Assembly (NCBI RefSeq): GCF_003185915.1
Contig: NZ_QHLZ01000001.1
Location: 62,001-126,000 of the forward strand
DNA length: 64,000 nucleotides
Reading direction: 5' to 3'
Origin: Arthrobacter psychrochitiniphilus
GTDB lineage: Bacteria > Actinomycetota > Actinomycetes > Actinomycetales > Micrococcaceae
In this document: positions 1 through 10,298 of the stretch, one piece after another
Position numbering within the stretch: the first letter of the stretch is position 1
How the letters are laid out: every line of letters starts with the position of its first letter
The notes under the pieces: model-generated
What the model saw: the letters and a program-made list of their open reading frames with translations, nothing else
Told to the model about the DNA's origin: nothing
Databases searched by the model: none
Position numbers and translations under genes: made by a program

Positions 1-946
1 TGGGCTCGCCCTGCGAACCTGTGGACATCAGAACCACCTCATTATCGGGGAGGCTGTCCACGTTTTTCAGGTCCACAATGACCTCCGCCGGGACGTGCAG
101 GTAGCCCAGCTTTTCCGCAATGGCCATGTTGCGGACCATGGAACGGCCCACAAACGCCACCTTGCGCCCATGCAACATGGCGGCGTTGAGAACCTGCTGC
201 ACGCGGTGCACATGCGAGGAGAAGCTGGCCACAATGATCCGCTTGTCAGCCTTGCCGAACAGGGCTTCCAAGGTGGGCCCAATCTCGGCCTCGCTCGTGG
301 TGAAGCCGGGCACGTCAGCGTTGGTGGAGTCCACGAGGAACAAGTCCACGCCCTCTTCACCCAAACGGGCAAAGTGGCGCAGGTCCGTGATGCGCCCATC
401 CAGGGGAAGCTGGTCCATCTTGAAATCGCCGGTGTGCAGCACGGAGCCGCCCTGGGTGCGGATGAACACGGCCAGCGCGTCAGGGATGGAGTGGTTCACG
501 GCAATGAATTCGCACTGGAACGGCCCGAAAGTCTCCACCTGCTCTTCTTTGACGGTGAGGGTGTAAGGCTTGATGCGGTGTTCCATGAGCTTTGCCTCAA
601 CGAACGCCAGCGTCAGCTGCGAACCGATCAGCGGGATGTCATTGCGCAGGCGTAAAAGGTACGGAACGGCACCAATATGGTCCTCGTGACCGTGCGTGAG
701 CACCACCCCGACAACGTCCTCAAGACGGTCCTTAATATAGGAAAAGTCAGGCAGGATCACGTCCACGCCCGGCTGGTCTTCCTCCGGGAACAGCACGCCG
801 CAGTCCACAATGAGCAGTTTGGAGTTCATCTCAAACACCGTCATGTTACGGCCAATTTCGCCGATCCCACCGAGCGGAACAATCCGTAACGTGCCATCCG
901 CCAGTGGGGGCGGGGTCCGCAGGCCGGGCTCGGTCATTTGGGTCAT
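1..946 (-). CDS. rnj: Ribonuclease J, N-terminal part (runs off window start)
   Basis: Endo/5'-exoribonuclease of the metallo-beta-lactamase/beta-CASP family that processes and degrades mRNA and matures rRNA in the cytoplasm. About 315 codons are present and no stop is reached at base 1, so the C-terminal part lies outside. The zinc-binding motif HGHEDHIG is at residues 85-92, preceded by the family-typical PLGGIGEIGRN near residue 25. The first ATG (944-946) directly follows the TAA of dapA (TAA then ATG, no gap); a second in-frame ATG at 935-937 is an alternative start. The abutting stop and start suggest translational coupling to dapA, a pairing common in actinobacteria. Confidence 0.95.
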   Translation of the reverse strand, partial: MTQMTEPGLRTPPPLADGTLRIVPLGGIGEIGRNMTVFEMNSKLLIVDCGVLFPEEDQPGVDVILPDFSYIKDRLEDVVGVVLTHGHEDHIGAVPYLLRLRNDIPLIGSQLTLAFVEAKLMEHRIKPYTLTVKEEQVETFGPFQCEFIAVNHSIPDALAVFIRTQGGSVLHTGDFKMDQLPLDGRITDLRHFARLGEEGVDLFLVDSTNADVPGFTTSEAEIGPTLEALFGKADKRIIVASFSSHVHRVQQVLNAAMLHGRKVAFVGRSMVRNMAIAEKLGYLHVPAEVIVDLKNVDSLPDNEVVLMSTGSQGEP

Positions 947-1852
947 TTAGACTTCCATTCCAGCTTCCGCAAGGTCAGCTTTGATCATGGCGATCTCGGC
1001 CTCGCCCGGCTCCACCAAGGGCAGCCGGACAACCGAGTTGGACAGGACACCCTGCCACTTGAGAATTTGTTTGACGGCCACGGCGCCCTGCACATGTCCC
1101 ATGGCGGCCCGGATAACGGGGTCCAGTTCAAAGTGGATGCGGCGGGCCGTGGCGAAATCGCCGGCCGCTGCGGCATCAATGAGCGCCCGGAACTTGGGGG
1201 CGGCCACGTGGGCGCTCACACTGACAAGTCCGACGGCGCCCGCGGCCATCAGCGGCAGCGTCAGCCCGTCGTCGCCCGAGTACACATCGAGGTCCGTGTT
1301 GGCCATGACCCGGGTGGTTTCACTGAAATCAGCCTTGGCGTCCTTCAGCGCGGTGATGCGCGGGTGATCTGCCAGCTTGATGATGGTTTCCGTGCTGATG
1401 GGGACACCTGCGCGGCCGGGAATGTCATAGAGCATGACGGGCAGCTCAGTGGAGTTGGCAATGGCCTCAAAGTGGGCCTGGATGCCGGCCTGGCTGGGCT
1501 TGTTGTAATACGGGGTCACGATCAGCAAACCGTCAATGTCCAATTTGGCTGCGCGCTGGGACAGGCTGATGGAGTGGCGGGTGTCGTTAGTTCCGGTGCC
1601 GGCGATGACGCGTGCGCGCCCGCCCACGGCGTCAATGACAGCCTGAAACATGCCCAGGTTTTCCTCGTCGGTCAGAGTGGAGGTTTCACCCGTGGTGCCG
1701 GTGACGAGGATGCCGTCGCAGCCGTCGTCTACCAGCTTGTTGGCCAGTTCGCCAGCGGCCTTGTAGTCCACTTCCCCATCGGCGGTGAAGGGGGTGACCA
1801 TGGCGGGCATCAAGGTACCGAAGGTGCGGAGGGATTTTTCAATGACAGACAT
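947..1852 (-). CDS. dapA: 4-hydroxy-tetrahydrodipicolinate synthase
   Basis: Condenses pyruvate with aspartate semialdehyde, the first committed step of lysine and diaminopimelate synthesis. The 301-residue protein has the family length and is a full TIM barrel. Visible are TTGE (residues 53-56), the Tyr of the proton relay in LYDIPGR (Y142) and the Schiff-base lysine in TALKDAKAD (K170). The frame stays open far upstream, but the ATG at 1850-1852 gives the family N-terminus and is preceded by a TAACGT hexamer 7 bases upstream, so the transcript may be leaderless. The gene is followed without gap by rnj. dapB lies 1.4 kb upstream, with two unrelated-looking genes between. Confidence 0.96.
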   Translation of the reverse strand: MSVIEKSLRTFGTLMPAMVTPFTADGEVDYKAAGELANKLVDDGCDGILVTGTTGETSTLTDEENLGMFQAVIDAVGGRARVIAGTGTNDTRHSISLSQRAAKLDIDGLLIVTPYYNKPSQAGIQAHFEAIANSTELPVMLYDIPGRAGVPISTETIIKLADHPRITALKDAKADFSETTRVMANTDLDVYSGDDGLTLPLMAAGAVGLVSVSAHVAAPKFRALIDAAAAGDFATARRIHFELDPVIRAAMGHVQGAVAVKQILKWQGVLSNSVVRLPLVEPGEAEIAMIKADLAEAGMEV

Positions 1853-1859
1853 GGCTAAA

Positions 1860-1865
1860 ACGTTA
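1860..1865 (-). promoter_or_regulatory. -10 hexamer for leaderless dapA transcript
   Basis: On the minus strand TAACGT is followed by 7 bases and the dapA ATG. No Shine-Dalgarno sequence lies between. The spacing is that of actinobacterial leaderless promoters; no clear -35 box was found. Confidence 0.45.
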
Positions 1866-1940
1866 CCTGCTACTGGGTGTTTTCTTGCAACCCAGGCCCG
1901 TCCCGTGGACCGATTGTGGCCCAGCACAGGAATATGGTGC

Positions 1941-2729
1941 CTACACGGACTCCAGAAAAGGCAGCCAGTGGGCCAACACCGGGCCCGGCGGCACCAGCGT
2001 GGAACCGTGGCTGCGTCCGGGGAGTTCCACAAAACGGGCATGGGGCATGAGCTCCGCGGCACGTTGGGAATCCGCCACCCTGCCGCTGTCCCTGGAGCCC
2101 GCCATGAGCAGGGCTGGGACGGTGATGGCTGCCATATCGGAGTCGGGAATTGCGGGATCGGCCTCCGTCTGCGCAAAATAAGCCCGCAGCGAGGCGCCGT
2201 TGTTCGCCAGGAACGCGGCACGGGTCTGGGGATCCAGGGTCCCGCCCATGCGGGCCTCCCACCCCTCAACAAAGGAGGGCATGCCGCCTTCCCTGAGAGC
2301 GGCGTCATACTCGGGAAAGAAAAGTTCCCCGATGGTTCCAGGTTGGATCCGGTAGGTGCCACCCAGCGACGCCAGTGAGAGCAACCTGCCGGGCTCGGCC
2401 ACCGCCAGGGAAAAGCCAAGCCGGGCCCCCACCGAGTAGCCACCAAAGTGTGCCTGCTGCACACCAGCAGCATCCAGGACAGCCAGCGCATCGGCTACGA
2501 GCGTGGCCATGGCGTAGTCGGAGGGCCGCGTGGGCTTGCCACTGCGGCCGTGCCCGCGCAGGTCCATGGTGATGACGCGGTACTGCTCGCGGAACGCCTT
2601 GGTGTAGCCGAAACCGCGCCAGATCGCCCTGCTCAGGGCGCTGCCGTGGACCAGCAGCAGCGCCGGCCCCTCCCCCACGGAGTCCCAGGAAATCTCGGTT
2701 CCATCCTGCGGGTTGCATGCCAATGGCAC
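1941..2729 (-). CDS. Alpha/beta hydrolase
   Basis: A 262-residue single-domain alpha/beta-hydrolase-fold protein, probably a cytosolic esterase or lactonase; the substrate is unknown. Oxyanion-hole region LLVHGSALSR is near residue 25, the nucleophile elbow GYSVG places the catalytic Ser at 99, an Asp in SRDSG is the likely acid, and the catalytic His is H241 in GRSHGS. The GTG start lies 3 bases after the TGA of the upstream 162-residue membrane protein, so the two are probably co-translated. 3-oxoadipate enol-lactonase-like proteins have this architecture, but nothing nearby supports that pathway. Confidence 0.85.
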   Translation of the reverse strand: MPLACNPQDGTEISWDSVGEGPALLLVHGSALSRAIWRGFGYTKAFREQYRVITMDLRGHGRSGKPTRPSDYAMATLVADALAVLDAAGVQQAHFGGYSVGARLGFSLAVAEPGRLLSLASLGGTYRIQPGTIGELFFPEYDAALREGGMPSFVEGWEARMGGTLDPQTRAAFLANNGASLRAYFAQTEADPAIPDSDMAAITVPALLMAGSRDSGRVADSQRAAELMPHARFVELPGRSHGSTLVPPGPVLAHWLPFLESV

Positions 2730-2732
2730 GGT

Positions 2733-3221
2733 TCAGGCCTTTTTGAACAAGGCGATGGCGTCCCGCATTGACTGGCGGGCACGCTTACGGTCACCGGCGG
2801 CATCGTACGCGCAGGAGAGCCGGAACCAGGAACGCCAGTCCGCCGGTGCTCCTTCGGCTTCGAGCTTGTACTTTTCAAACTCGGCGTCGGCAGCTTCGCG
2901 AACGATCCGGCCAGCTGGGGTGCGTGGCAGATTGTCTTCGGGCAGGCCGCCTTCGGCTTCGAGGATGCTGGCCATCTTCTCGGTCCGCGCACCGAAGAGA
3001 ATCTCGTTGACCAGAGCCCAGGCAGCCACAAAGGGGATGACCAGGTAGGCCACGCCCAGCAGCTTCGCAATCCAATCAGGATCACCCATCAGCAGCACGG
3101 CCCGCTGCAACATGATGACCATGTAGAACACCAGTAGCAGCGCAATGAGCGCCACCCAAATTTTAGTCTTCGTGATTTTCACTTTTGCAGCCTTTGCGGT
3201 GGAATTTGCGGCCTGTGCCAC
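2733..3221 (-). CDS. Small two-helix membrane protein of unknown function
   Basis: A 162-residue protein with a Lys/Ala-rich cytoplasmic N-terminus, two predicted transmembrane helices (about residues 23-45 and 54-75) and a soluble C-terminal half (about 100-162). The C-terminal part (WRSWFRLSCAYDAAGDRKRARQ, shown here only in part) looks like a tetratricopeptide helix pair. The GTG start follows the dapB stop by 4 bases, with AAGG just upstream. It sits between dapB and a hydrolase/dapA unit in an apparently single operon. I do not recognise a named family. Confidence 0.75.
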   Translation of the reverse strand: MAQAANSTAKAAKVKITKTKIWVALIALLLVFYMVIMLQRAVLLMGDPDWIAKLLGVAYLVIPFVAAWALVNEILFGARTEKMASILEAEGGLPEDNLPRTPAGRIVREAADAEFEKYKLEAEGAPADWRSWFRLSCAYDAAGDRKRARQSMRDAIALFKKA

Positions 3222-3225
3222 GGTC

Positions 3226-4469
<1,244 letters not shown>

Positions 4470-4480
<11 letters not shown>

Positions 4481-4970
4481 GGCGTCCGCCTACTTGCTCA
4501 CAAAGATGGATGATGATGGGATCCAGCACGGCCAGCCCGTCCATGACACCGGACGGGGAACCTGGCAGGTTCACAATCACGGTGTTCCCGGCGGTTCCGG
4601 CGTGGCCGCGGCTCAGCGCTGCCATGGGGGTTTTAGCCAGCCCGGCGGCACGGATGGCCTCCATGAGCCCGGGAATCTGGCGCTCCAGCAGGGGCAACGT
4701 CATCTCCGGAGTTTCGTCGGTGGGGCTCAGACCCGTTCCCCCGCTGGTGATAATGAGAGCAGGATGCTGGTTCAGCACGGCCCGCAACGCCGCCCCCACG
4801 GGCGCACCGTCCGGGACGATGACGGGCGGCTGGGTGTCAAAGCCATGCTCGCGCAGCCAATCAGTGATGATGGGGCCGGTTTTATCCTCATAGACGCCCA
4901 GTGCCGCCCGGGTGGAGGCAATGACGACGGCGGCGCTCCCCAAGGAGGTGCCGGGCTCGCAGGCGCTCAT
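4470..4970 (-). CDS. mogA: Molybdopterin adenylyltransferase (MogA/MoaB family)
   Basis: Adenylylates molybdopterin before molybdate insertion. A 166-residue single-domain MoCF-type protein with the nucleotide/MPT-binding motif TSGGTG (75-80), the conserved DETPE that follows, and NLPGSPSG near residue 144. It overlaps moaC by 4 bases and moaE by 11, so the group is one translationally coupled operon. MogA and MoaB cannot be separated by eye; the function is the same in both cases here. Confidence 0.9.
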
Positions 4971-5503
4971 GCCGTGGCTCCTTCTGAGGGCACAGTGGGA
5001 GCGGCCGGGAGCTCGACGCTCCAGTCTCCGCTTTTGCCGCCACTCTTGGCCAGGACCTGGATACCGGAGATAACAGCATGCTTGTCCACGGCCTTGATCA
5101 TGTCATAAACACTCAAGGCAGCCACTGAAACGGCGGTCAGGGCTTCCATCTCAACCCCTGTCACGCCGCGTGTTTTCACGGTGGCAAAGATGGTGACGGT
5201 GGTGGCCCCGAGGTCAAAGTCCACCGTGACCTTGGAGATGGGCAGCGGGTGGCACAGCGGCACCAGCTCCGGTGTCTTTTTGGCGCCCATGATCCCAGCC
5301 ACCCGTGCCACGGCCAAGGCGTCGCCCTTGGGCAGTCCACCGGAGCCGAGCAGTTTCATGACCTCTGCGGTGGTGGTGACGGTTCCGGTGGCGGTGGCCT
5401 CGCGGGTGGTCACGGCCTTGGCGGAGACATCCACCATGGCTGCCGTGCCATCCTGGCGCAAATGGGTGAGAGAAGGAGAATCTGAATTAGTCACAAGAGC
5501 CAT
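4967..5503 (-). CDS. moaC: Cyclic pyranopterin monophosphate synthase MoaC
   Basis: Converts the MoaA product to cyclic pyranopterin monophosphate (precursor Z). The 178-residue protein shows the diagnostic LCHPLPI segment, [12 protein letters not shown] and KAVDKHAVI with the catalytic Lys pair. The start overlaps the end of moeA by 13 bases and its end overlaps mogA by 4. The first-step enzyme gene moaA is divergent, 1.5 kb away. Confidence 0.95.
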   Translation of the reverse strand: MALVTNSDSPSLTHLRQDGTAAMVDVSAKAVTTREATATGTVTTTAEVMKLLGSGGLPKGDALAVARVAGIMGAKKTPELVPLCHPLPISKVTVDFDLGATTVTIFATVKTRGVTGVEMEALTAVSVAALSVYDMIKAVDKHAVISGIQVLAKSGGKSGDWSVELPAAPTVPSEGATA

Positions 5504-6864
5504 ACTTCCACTTTTGCGCCGGCCTGTAATTCAGTGGCTCCGGCTGGGAGCTGGATCAGGGCATTGGCTTGCGCCAGGGCCCCCAGCAGGTGGGAGGACT
5601 CTGCCCCTACTTCACGCACTGACGGGGCAGATTCAAACTCAGGACCAGAGTAAATTCCGCGCCGGACCTGGTGCTTGCCTAAGGGTGAGGTCATAGCGTG
5701 TTCCAGGACGGCCACCACCCGTTGACGTGGCACGGGCGCTCCCAACAGAGCAGTCAAGGCCGGGCGCAGGAACATCTCAAATGAGACGAAGGCGCTGACA
5801 GGGTTCCCGGGAAAGCCGAGGAAAGGGATGCCCCGGAAGGTGCCCGCCGCCTGAGGTCCCCCTGGCTGCATGGACACCGAGACGAATTCCACGGCAGCGT
5901 CCGCTGCCGTACCCAGGGCCTGTTTGACCACTTCAAAGGCACCGGCGCTGATGCCGCCCACGGAAATGATGAGATCGCATGCTGGCGGGGACCCGGCGTC
6001 GGCGTCCCCAGTTGAGTCGGCGTCCCCAGTTGAGTCGGTGGCCTCAGTTGCGCCGGTGGTGTTGGTGGCGTTGGCAGGTGGCCGGGTATGAGCGGCCAGA
6101 AGCGCCAGCAATTCGGCGGGGTCATCACGTACCGTGGTGGCTGTTAGCACCTCGATCCGGGCTTCCTCTAGGCAGGCACGCAACAGCGCCTGATTGGCGT
6201 CGTAGATCATTCCCGCCGGCAATCCTTGGGCCGCGGCAGGATCCCCCGGTGTCAGTACCTCATCCCCCGTGGTCAGTAACAAAGCGCGGAGCGGGCGCCG
6301 GACCGTCAGCTCAGTGAGGCCTAACGCCGAAGCGAGGCCCATGTGCGCCGCGTTCAGCACGGTTCCCGCCGTAATGACAACACTTCCGCGCTGTACGTCA
6401 GAGCCCTGCGCCCGGACAAATCGCCCTGCCGCGGCAGCCGGCAAGCGGACCGTGTCCCCCGCACCAAAGCGGTTGGGATCCGCCATCTCAATGGGCACCA
6501 CGGCATTGGCACCCGCCGGGATGGGCGCCCCCGTCATGATCGGAGCGGCCATACCGGGGGCCAGCGGGGCCGGAACCGCGCCTGCAGCAATGACCGGAGC
6601 AATACCGTAAATGGTTGATTCGCCATTATCAACACTTATAGGTTGTTCAATCCCGGTATGGATCGCGTAGCCATCCATTTGGGAGTTGGCGAACGGCGGA
6701 AGGTCAAGGGGGGCCACAAGATCGGCCACGAGCACCCGCCCCACCGCACGGTCCAACCGGACGGGCGTTCCGGCGTCGTTCTGCACCGACGCGGGCAGCT
6801 CCGAGAAGCACTGCCGTAAAAGCTGCTCAACGCTCTGCTGATGTTCGGCCACAGTTCTGCGCAT
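5491..6864 (-). CDS. moeA: Molybdopterin molybdenumtransferase MoeA
   Basis: Inserts molybdate into adenylylated molybdopterin. The 457-residue protein carries the MoeA N-terminal domain (QMDGYAI), the MoCF domain (LLTTGDEVL, then VGGISAG where VGGVSVG is usual, and [11 protein letters not shown]) and a C-terminal beta domain. The ATG at 6862-6864 is preferred over an upstream GTG (6903) because GGGAAGG stands about 6 bases before it. A low-complexity acidic/Thr insertion encoded around 5995-6090, partly an exact 18-base duplication, sits in the MoCF domain just before the VGGISAG strand and should be a surface loop. First gene of moeA-moaC-mogA-moaE. Confidence 0.94.
   Translation of the reverse strand: MRRTVAEHQQSVEQLLRQCFSELPASVQNDAGTPVRLDRAVGRVLVADLVAPLDLPPFANSQMDGYAIHTGIEQPISVDNGESTIYGIAPVIAAGAVPAPLAPGMAAPIMTGAPIPAGANAVVPIEMADPNRFGAGDTVRLPAAAAGRFVRAQGSDVQRGSVVITAGTVLNAAHMGLASALGLTELTVRRPLRALLLTTGDEVLTPGDPAAAQGLPAGMIYDANQALLRACLEEARIEVLTATTVRDDPAELLALLAAHTRPPANATNTTGATEATDSTGDADSTGDADAGSPPACDLIISVGGISAGAFEVVKQALGTAADAAVEFVSVSMQPGGPQAAGTFRGIPFLGFPGNPVSAFVSFEMFLRPALTALLGAPVPRQRVVAVLEHAMTSPLGKHQVRRGIYSGPEFESAPSVREVGAESSHLLGALAQANALIQLPAGATELQAGAKVEVWLL
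6000..6035. repeat. Exact 18-bp tandem duplication inside moeA
   Basis: Two identical copies of an 18-base unit (6000-6017 and 6018-6035) with a degenerate third copy after them. The unit keeps the reading frame and encodes an STGDAD-type hexapeptide. Confidence 0.9.
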
Positions 6865-7015
6865 GGTTTCCTTCCCCTGTGCGCCCGGCGGCGCTCTCTT
6901 CACTTATCCTAGGTGGGCGCGGCCTTCGCGAGGTTCAACACGGCGATCCAGGCGCCTTAGGGCCCCGCGCTCGCTGTTATAAGCCGATAGGTGCGCCGGA
7001 AAGCCAATAATGGCG

Positions 7016-7021
7016 TAGCGT
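7016..7021 (+). promoter_or_regulatory. -10 hexamer of moaA
   Basis: TAGCGT is followed by 6 bases and the moaA ATG, with no ribosome binding site between: a leaderless-type start. The 163-base divergent gap to moeA also contains an 8-base inverted repeat GGTTCAAC (6932-6939) / GTTGAACC (7020-7027), the right arm touching the moaA start. Confidence 0.4.
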
Positions 7022-7027
7022 TGAACC

Positions 7028-8143
7028 ATGGATACTCAAGCTGTGTCACTGGGCATGCCGGAAGTGCGCCCCGGCTCCGAAGAATCTGGTGCCCCCCGCC
7101 TTGGCGGTACGGAGACCGGCTTGCTGGATCAATTTGGCCGGGTGGCAACAGATATGCGGCTGTCACTGACCGACAAATGTAATTTGCGCTGCCAGTACTG
7201 CATGCCCGAGGCCGGATTGGATTGGCTAAAAAAGGACAAGCTGCTCACCGCTGAAGAGATCGTTCGGCTCGTGGGTTTGGGCGTGAACCGTCTTGGCGTG
7301 CGCGAGCTGCGACTCACCGGCGGCGAGCCGCTGGTACGCGCAGACCTCGTCGAAATCATTGCAGCGCTTCGCCGCAACCACCCAGAACTGCCCATTTCGC
7401 TGACCACCAATGGTGTGGGACTCGCCAAAAAGGCTCAGGCCCTGGCGGACGCAGGGCTGACACGCCTGAATGTTTCCATGGACACGATCCAACACGATGC
7501 CTTCCTTGAACTGACCCGGCGCCCATTCCTGGACCAGGTCAAGGCCGGCATTGAGGCAGCTGCGGCGGCCGGTTTGAAGCCCATCAAAATCAACGCTGTC
7601 CTGCTGCGCGGCATTAATGACACCACTGCGGGGGAACTGCTGCAATGGAGCCTGGACCGCGGTTACGAACTGCGTTTTATTGAGCAAATGCCCTTGGATG
7701 CCGATCACGGCTGGACCCGCGAAGGCATGATCACCGCCGAGGAAATCCGCGCTCTGCTCGCCACCGACTTCGAGCTCTCCCCCGATCCGCGCGCCCGCGA
7801 CGGTGCGCCCGCTGAGCGCTTCGAGGTCCGCCACGCCGGCACTTCCCAGTTACTAGGTACGGTGGGCATCATTGCCTCCGTCACCGAACCGTTCTGCGCT
7901 GACTGCCGCCGCACCCGCATCACCGCTGAGGGCAAGGTCATGAGCTGCCTGTTCTCCCGCACCGAGGTGGACCTACTTGAGCTCTTGCGCGCCGGGGATT
8001 CCGAGGACGACGACGACGCCGTCGCCGCCCGCTGGCAGGACGCCATGTGGGCCAAACCGAAAGCTCACGGCATGGGACATCCCGGACTAGGGGATGCCGA
8101 CTTTGTCCAACCGGACCGCAGCATGAGTGCCATTGGAGGATGA
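7028..8143 (+). CDS. moaA: GTP 3',8-cyclase MoaA (radical SAM)
   Basis: First enzyme of molybdenum cofactor synthesis: a radical SAM protein that rearranges GTP. The 371-residue protein has the SAM cluster motif CNLRCQYC (C51, C55, C58), GGEP (98-101), and the second 4Fe-4S cluster cysteines C290, C293 and C307. It ends in Gly-Gly, as required for MoaA activity. There is a roughly 35-residue N-terminal extension before the usual start (LLDQFGRVATDMRLS), so a later start cannot be excluded, but the ATG at 7028 has a TAGCGT box 6 bases upstream. moaD follows after 3 bases. Confidence 0.95.
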   Translation: MDTQAVSLGMPEVRPGSEESGAPRLGGTETGLLDQFGRVATDMRLSLTDKCNLRCQYCMPEAGLDWLKKDKLLTAEEIVRLVGLGVNRLGVRELRLTGGEPLVRADLVEIIAALRRNHPELPISLTTNGVGLAKKAQALADAGLTRLNVSMDTIQHDAFLELTRRPFLDQVKAGIEAAAAAGLKPIKINAVLLRGINDTTAGELLQWSLDRGYELRFIEQMPLDADHGWTREGMITAEEIRALLATDFELSPDPRARDGAPAERFEVRHAGTSQLLGTVGIIASVTEPFCADCRRTRITAEGKVMSCLFSRTEVDLLELLRAGDSEDDDDAVAARWQDAMWAKPKAHGMGHPGLGDADFVQPDRSMSAIGG

Positions 8144-8146
8144 GCC

Positions 8147-8428
8147 ATGCACATTCGATTCTTTGCCGCAGCCGCAGCAGCCACGGGTGTTGAAGAGCAG
8201 CGGTTAGACCTCGCCTTCGGTGCCGGCGCCGCACCTTTCACACTCGCTGACCTCTCCGTTTTCCTCGTGGACAGCTTCCCTGTCTCTGCTTCAGGCCACA
8301 CTCCCCCACTGGCGGAGGTCCTGACCCGGTGCAGCTTCCTGGTCAACGAGGTTTCCACCCGGGACCTATCCCGCCAGCTCTCCCCGGGCGATGTGGTGGA
8401 CGTACTCCCGCCGTTTGCTGGAGGATAA
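8147..8428 (+). CDS. moaD: Molybdopterin synthase sulfur carrier subunit MoaD
   Basis: Ubiquitin-like small subunit of molybdopterin synthase. The 93-residue protein begins with the beta-grasp strand MHIRFFAAAA and ends in PPFAGG; the C-terminal Gly-Gly is adenylylated and thiocarboxylated. A GAGGATGAGCC run before the ATG provides the ribosome binding site. It is co-transcribed with moaA while its partner moaE is in the divergent operon. No moeB-like activating enzyme is in the window. Confidence 0.92.
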   Translation: MHIRFFAAAAAATGVEEQRLDLAFGAGAAPFTLADLSVFLVDSFPVSASGHTPPLAEVLTRCSFLVNEVSTRDLSRQLSPGDVVDVLPPFAGG

Positions 8429-8441
8429 ACTCGCCGTCTGA

Positions 8442-8447
8442 TAGCTT
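8442..8447 (+). promoter_or_regulatory. -10 hexamer of the 8454 lipoprotein gene
   Basis: TAGCTT stands 6 bases before the ATG at 8454, and no ribosome binding site is visible between them. Confidence 0.4.
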
Positions 8448-8453
8448 GGCGCC

Positions 8454-8870
8454 ATGCATTCATTACGCGCTTCAGTGCGGACGGTGGCGGTTATTGGTGT
8501 GTTGATGGTGACAGGGACGCTCGCAGCGTGCGCCCCAGCTGGCGAGAGCTCTACCCTTGCCATGCGTCCCGCCACCACTAGCACAGAAGGTGATTCAGCG
8601 TTGCTGACAGGCGTACTGCGCCATGAGGACCGTTGCACATTCGTGGACTCGGCGGCCGGTGAAGCGGTGGTTCCTGTCTTCGCCGAGGATACAGCAGCCT
8701 GGTCAGGCGGCACCCTCACCTTCAGCGGGGCGTTGAGCGCTACGGACAAGGCTGTCGCCGGCGACACGGTGAACCTCGCAGGAGGCCAGGCCCAAGGCAT
8801 TGCCCAGGACTGGAAAATACCCGATGGGTGCCGTGCCTACGGCTCCTTCTGGATCGTTTCCGGCGGCTGA
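8454..8870 (+). CDS. Putative small lipoprotein
   Basis: A 138-residue protein with a positively charged N-terminus, a hydrophobic stretch (residues 10-23) and the lipobox-like GTLAAC, which would make C26 the lipidated residue. After a Ser/Thr-rich linker comes a compact roughly 85-residue domain with two further Cys (in DRCTF and DGCRA) that may form a disulfide. The function is unknown. It follows moaD by 25 bases but has its own leaderless-type promoter and is convergent with the M16 peptidase gene. Confidence 0.75.
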   Translation: MHSLRASVRTVAVIGVLMVTGTLAACAPAGESSTLAMRPATTSTEGDSALLTGVLRHEDRCTFVDSAAGEAVVPVFAEDTAAWSGGTLTFSGALSATDKAVAGDTVNLAGGQAQGIAQDWKIPDGCRAYGSFWIVSGG

Positions 8871-8930
8871 ACACCTCGGCCCGCGCCGTTTCAACCTCGC
8901 ATCAGAAATGGAGCGGGCTGGGCCGAAGTC

Positions 8931-10295
8931 CTAAAGCGCTAGGCCGAAGGTTTCGTTTTCCTCGAAGGGTCCTACCACGGTGATGGTGCGCGGGGCGGCA
9001 GCCAGTTCACGTGCCAGATCCTGCACCTCGGCGGCAGTCACCTGGCGGACGCGAGAGAGGGACTCGTCAATGTCGAAGTACTCTCCCGTGACCAGCTCGG
9101 CACGCCCCAGCCTTGACATGCGTGAGCCGCTGTCTTCTAACGCCAGCACAATGCCTCCGGAGAGCTGACCCAGGGCCTTGCGCAGCTCCTCGTCGGAAAC
9201 GCCGTGTTCGGCCAGCTTCTCCAACTCGGCTTCCAACAAGCCAACAACCTGGCCAACCTTGGCTGGCGCGCAGCCTGCGTACATGCCGAAGTATCCGGCG
9301 TCGGCATAGGAGGAGGCAAAGGAATAGGTGGAGTAGACCAGTCCGCGCTTTTCCCGAATCTCCTGGAACAGGCGTGATGACATGCCGCCGCCCAGAATTG
9401 AATTCAGCACGCTCATGACGAAGCGGCGCGGGTCCGTTGCCCGCAGTGACGGGCAGCCCAAGATGATGTTGGCTTGTTCTACCTGGCGGTTGACCACCAG
9501 CAAACCTGCGGTACCGGTGATGGAGGCGGGATCGCTGGCTCGCCGCGGCACGGGGACAACTCCCTCGTCCAAGGACCAGCCGGCCGTGCGCAAGGCGTCC
9601 AGCACGAGTGTGCAAACCACATCATGATCGAGGCCACCTGCGGCGGTGATGACAAGTGTTTCGGGCCGGTAGTGCTTCTGGTAATGCTCCCAGACGGACT
9701 CGCGAGGAACTGCCTTGATGGCTTCCGGGGTTCCGCCGATGGGGCGGCCCAGGGCATGCTCGCCCATGACCGCCGCAACAAATTTTTCATGGGCAACATC
9801 AGTGGGATCATCGCCATCCATAGCGATTTCTTCCAAAATGACGTCGCGTTCCTGCTCCAGCTCATCCGGATCAATCACGGCTGAGGTGACCATGTCAGCA
9901 ATGACATCAATAGCCATGGGCAGGTCGGTGTCCAGCACACGTGCGTAGTAGCAGGTGCTTTCCTTGGCCGTCGCGGCGTTGGATTCACCACCCACCTCGT
10001 CAAAGGCGGAGGCAATCTCAAGGGCCGTACGGCGTTTGGTGCCCTTGAACAGTAGGTGTTCAAGGAAATGGGTGGAGCCGTGTTGGCCCTCGGATTCATC
10101 CCGAGAGCCAACACCAACCCAGAACCCGATTGTCGCACTGCGCTGTCCTGGCATGGACTCCGTCAGGACCCGCACCCCTCCGGGCAGGACCGAGCGGCGC
10201 ACCACGGCGCCTCCGGCCTGTCCGGAAATTATGGTGGAGTCATTGCCGGCGTGGCCGTCAGCAGCGCTAAGAAGCGGCAAAAGGGTAATAGCCAT
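8931..10295 (-). CDS. M16 family zinc metallopeptidase
   Basis: Processing-peptidase-like protein of 454 residues with the inverted zinc motif HFLEH (H76, E79, H80) and the distal Glu in ILEEIAMD (about 155-156). The second M16 half-domain (GGGMSSRLFQEIREKRGLVYS) supplies the substrate-binding Arg/Tyr region. The start ATG lies 3 bases after the pnp stop, with only a weak ribosome binding site, so translation is likely coupled to pnp. The pnp-M16 pairing is widespread in Gram-positive bacteria; its physiological substrate is not established from sequence. Confidence 0.93.
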   Translation of the reverse strand: MAITLLPLLSAADGHAGNDSTIISGQAGGAVVRRSVLPGGVRVLTESMPGQRSATIGFWVGVGSRDESEGQHGSTHFLEHLLFKGTKRRTALEIASAFDEVGGESNAATAKESTCYYARVLDTDLPMAIDVIADMVTSAVIDPDELEQERDVILEEIAMDGDDPTDVAHEKFVAAVMGEHALGRPIGGTPEAIKAVPRESVWEHYQKHYRPETLVITAAGGLDHDVVCTLVLDALRTAGWSLDEGVVPVPRRASDPASITGTAGLLVVNRQVEQANIILGCPSLRATDPRRFVMSVLNSILGGGMSSRLFQEIREKRGLVYSTYSFASSYADAGYFGMYAGCAPAKVGQVVGLLEAELEKLAEHGVSDEELRKALGQLSGGIVLALEDSGSRMSRLGRAELVTGEYFDIDESLSRVRQVTAAEVQDLARELAAAPRTITVVGPFEENETFGLAL

Positions 10296-10298
10296 GAA

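Noticed and set aside
938..1858. A 306-residue plus-strand frame opposite dapA
   Set aside because: Shadow frame; dapA on the other strand has intact catalytic motifs across the same bases.
6865..7027. Moco riboswitch before moaA
   Set aside because: The moaA start appears leaderless, leaving no room for a leader RNA, and no conserved aptamer pattern was seen.
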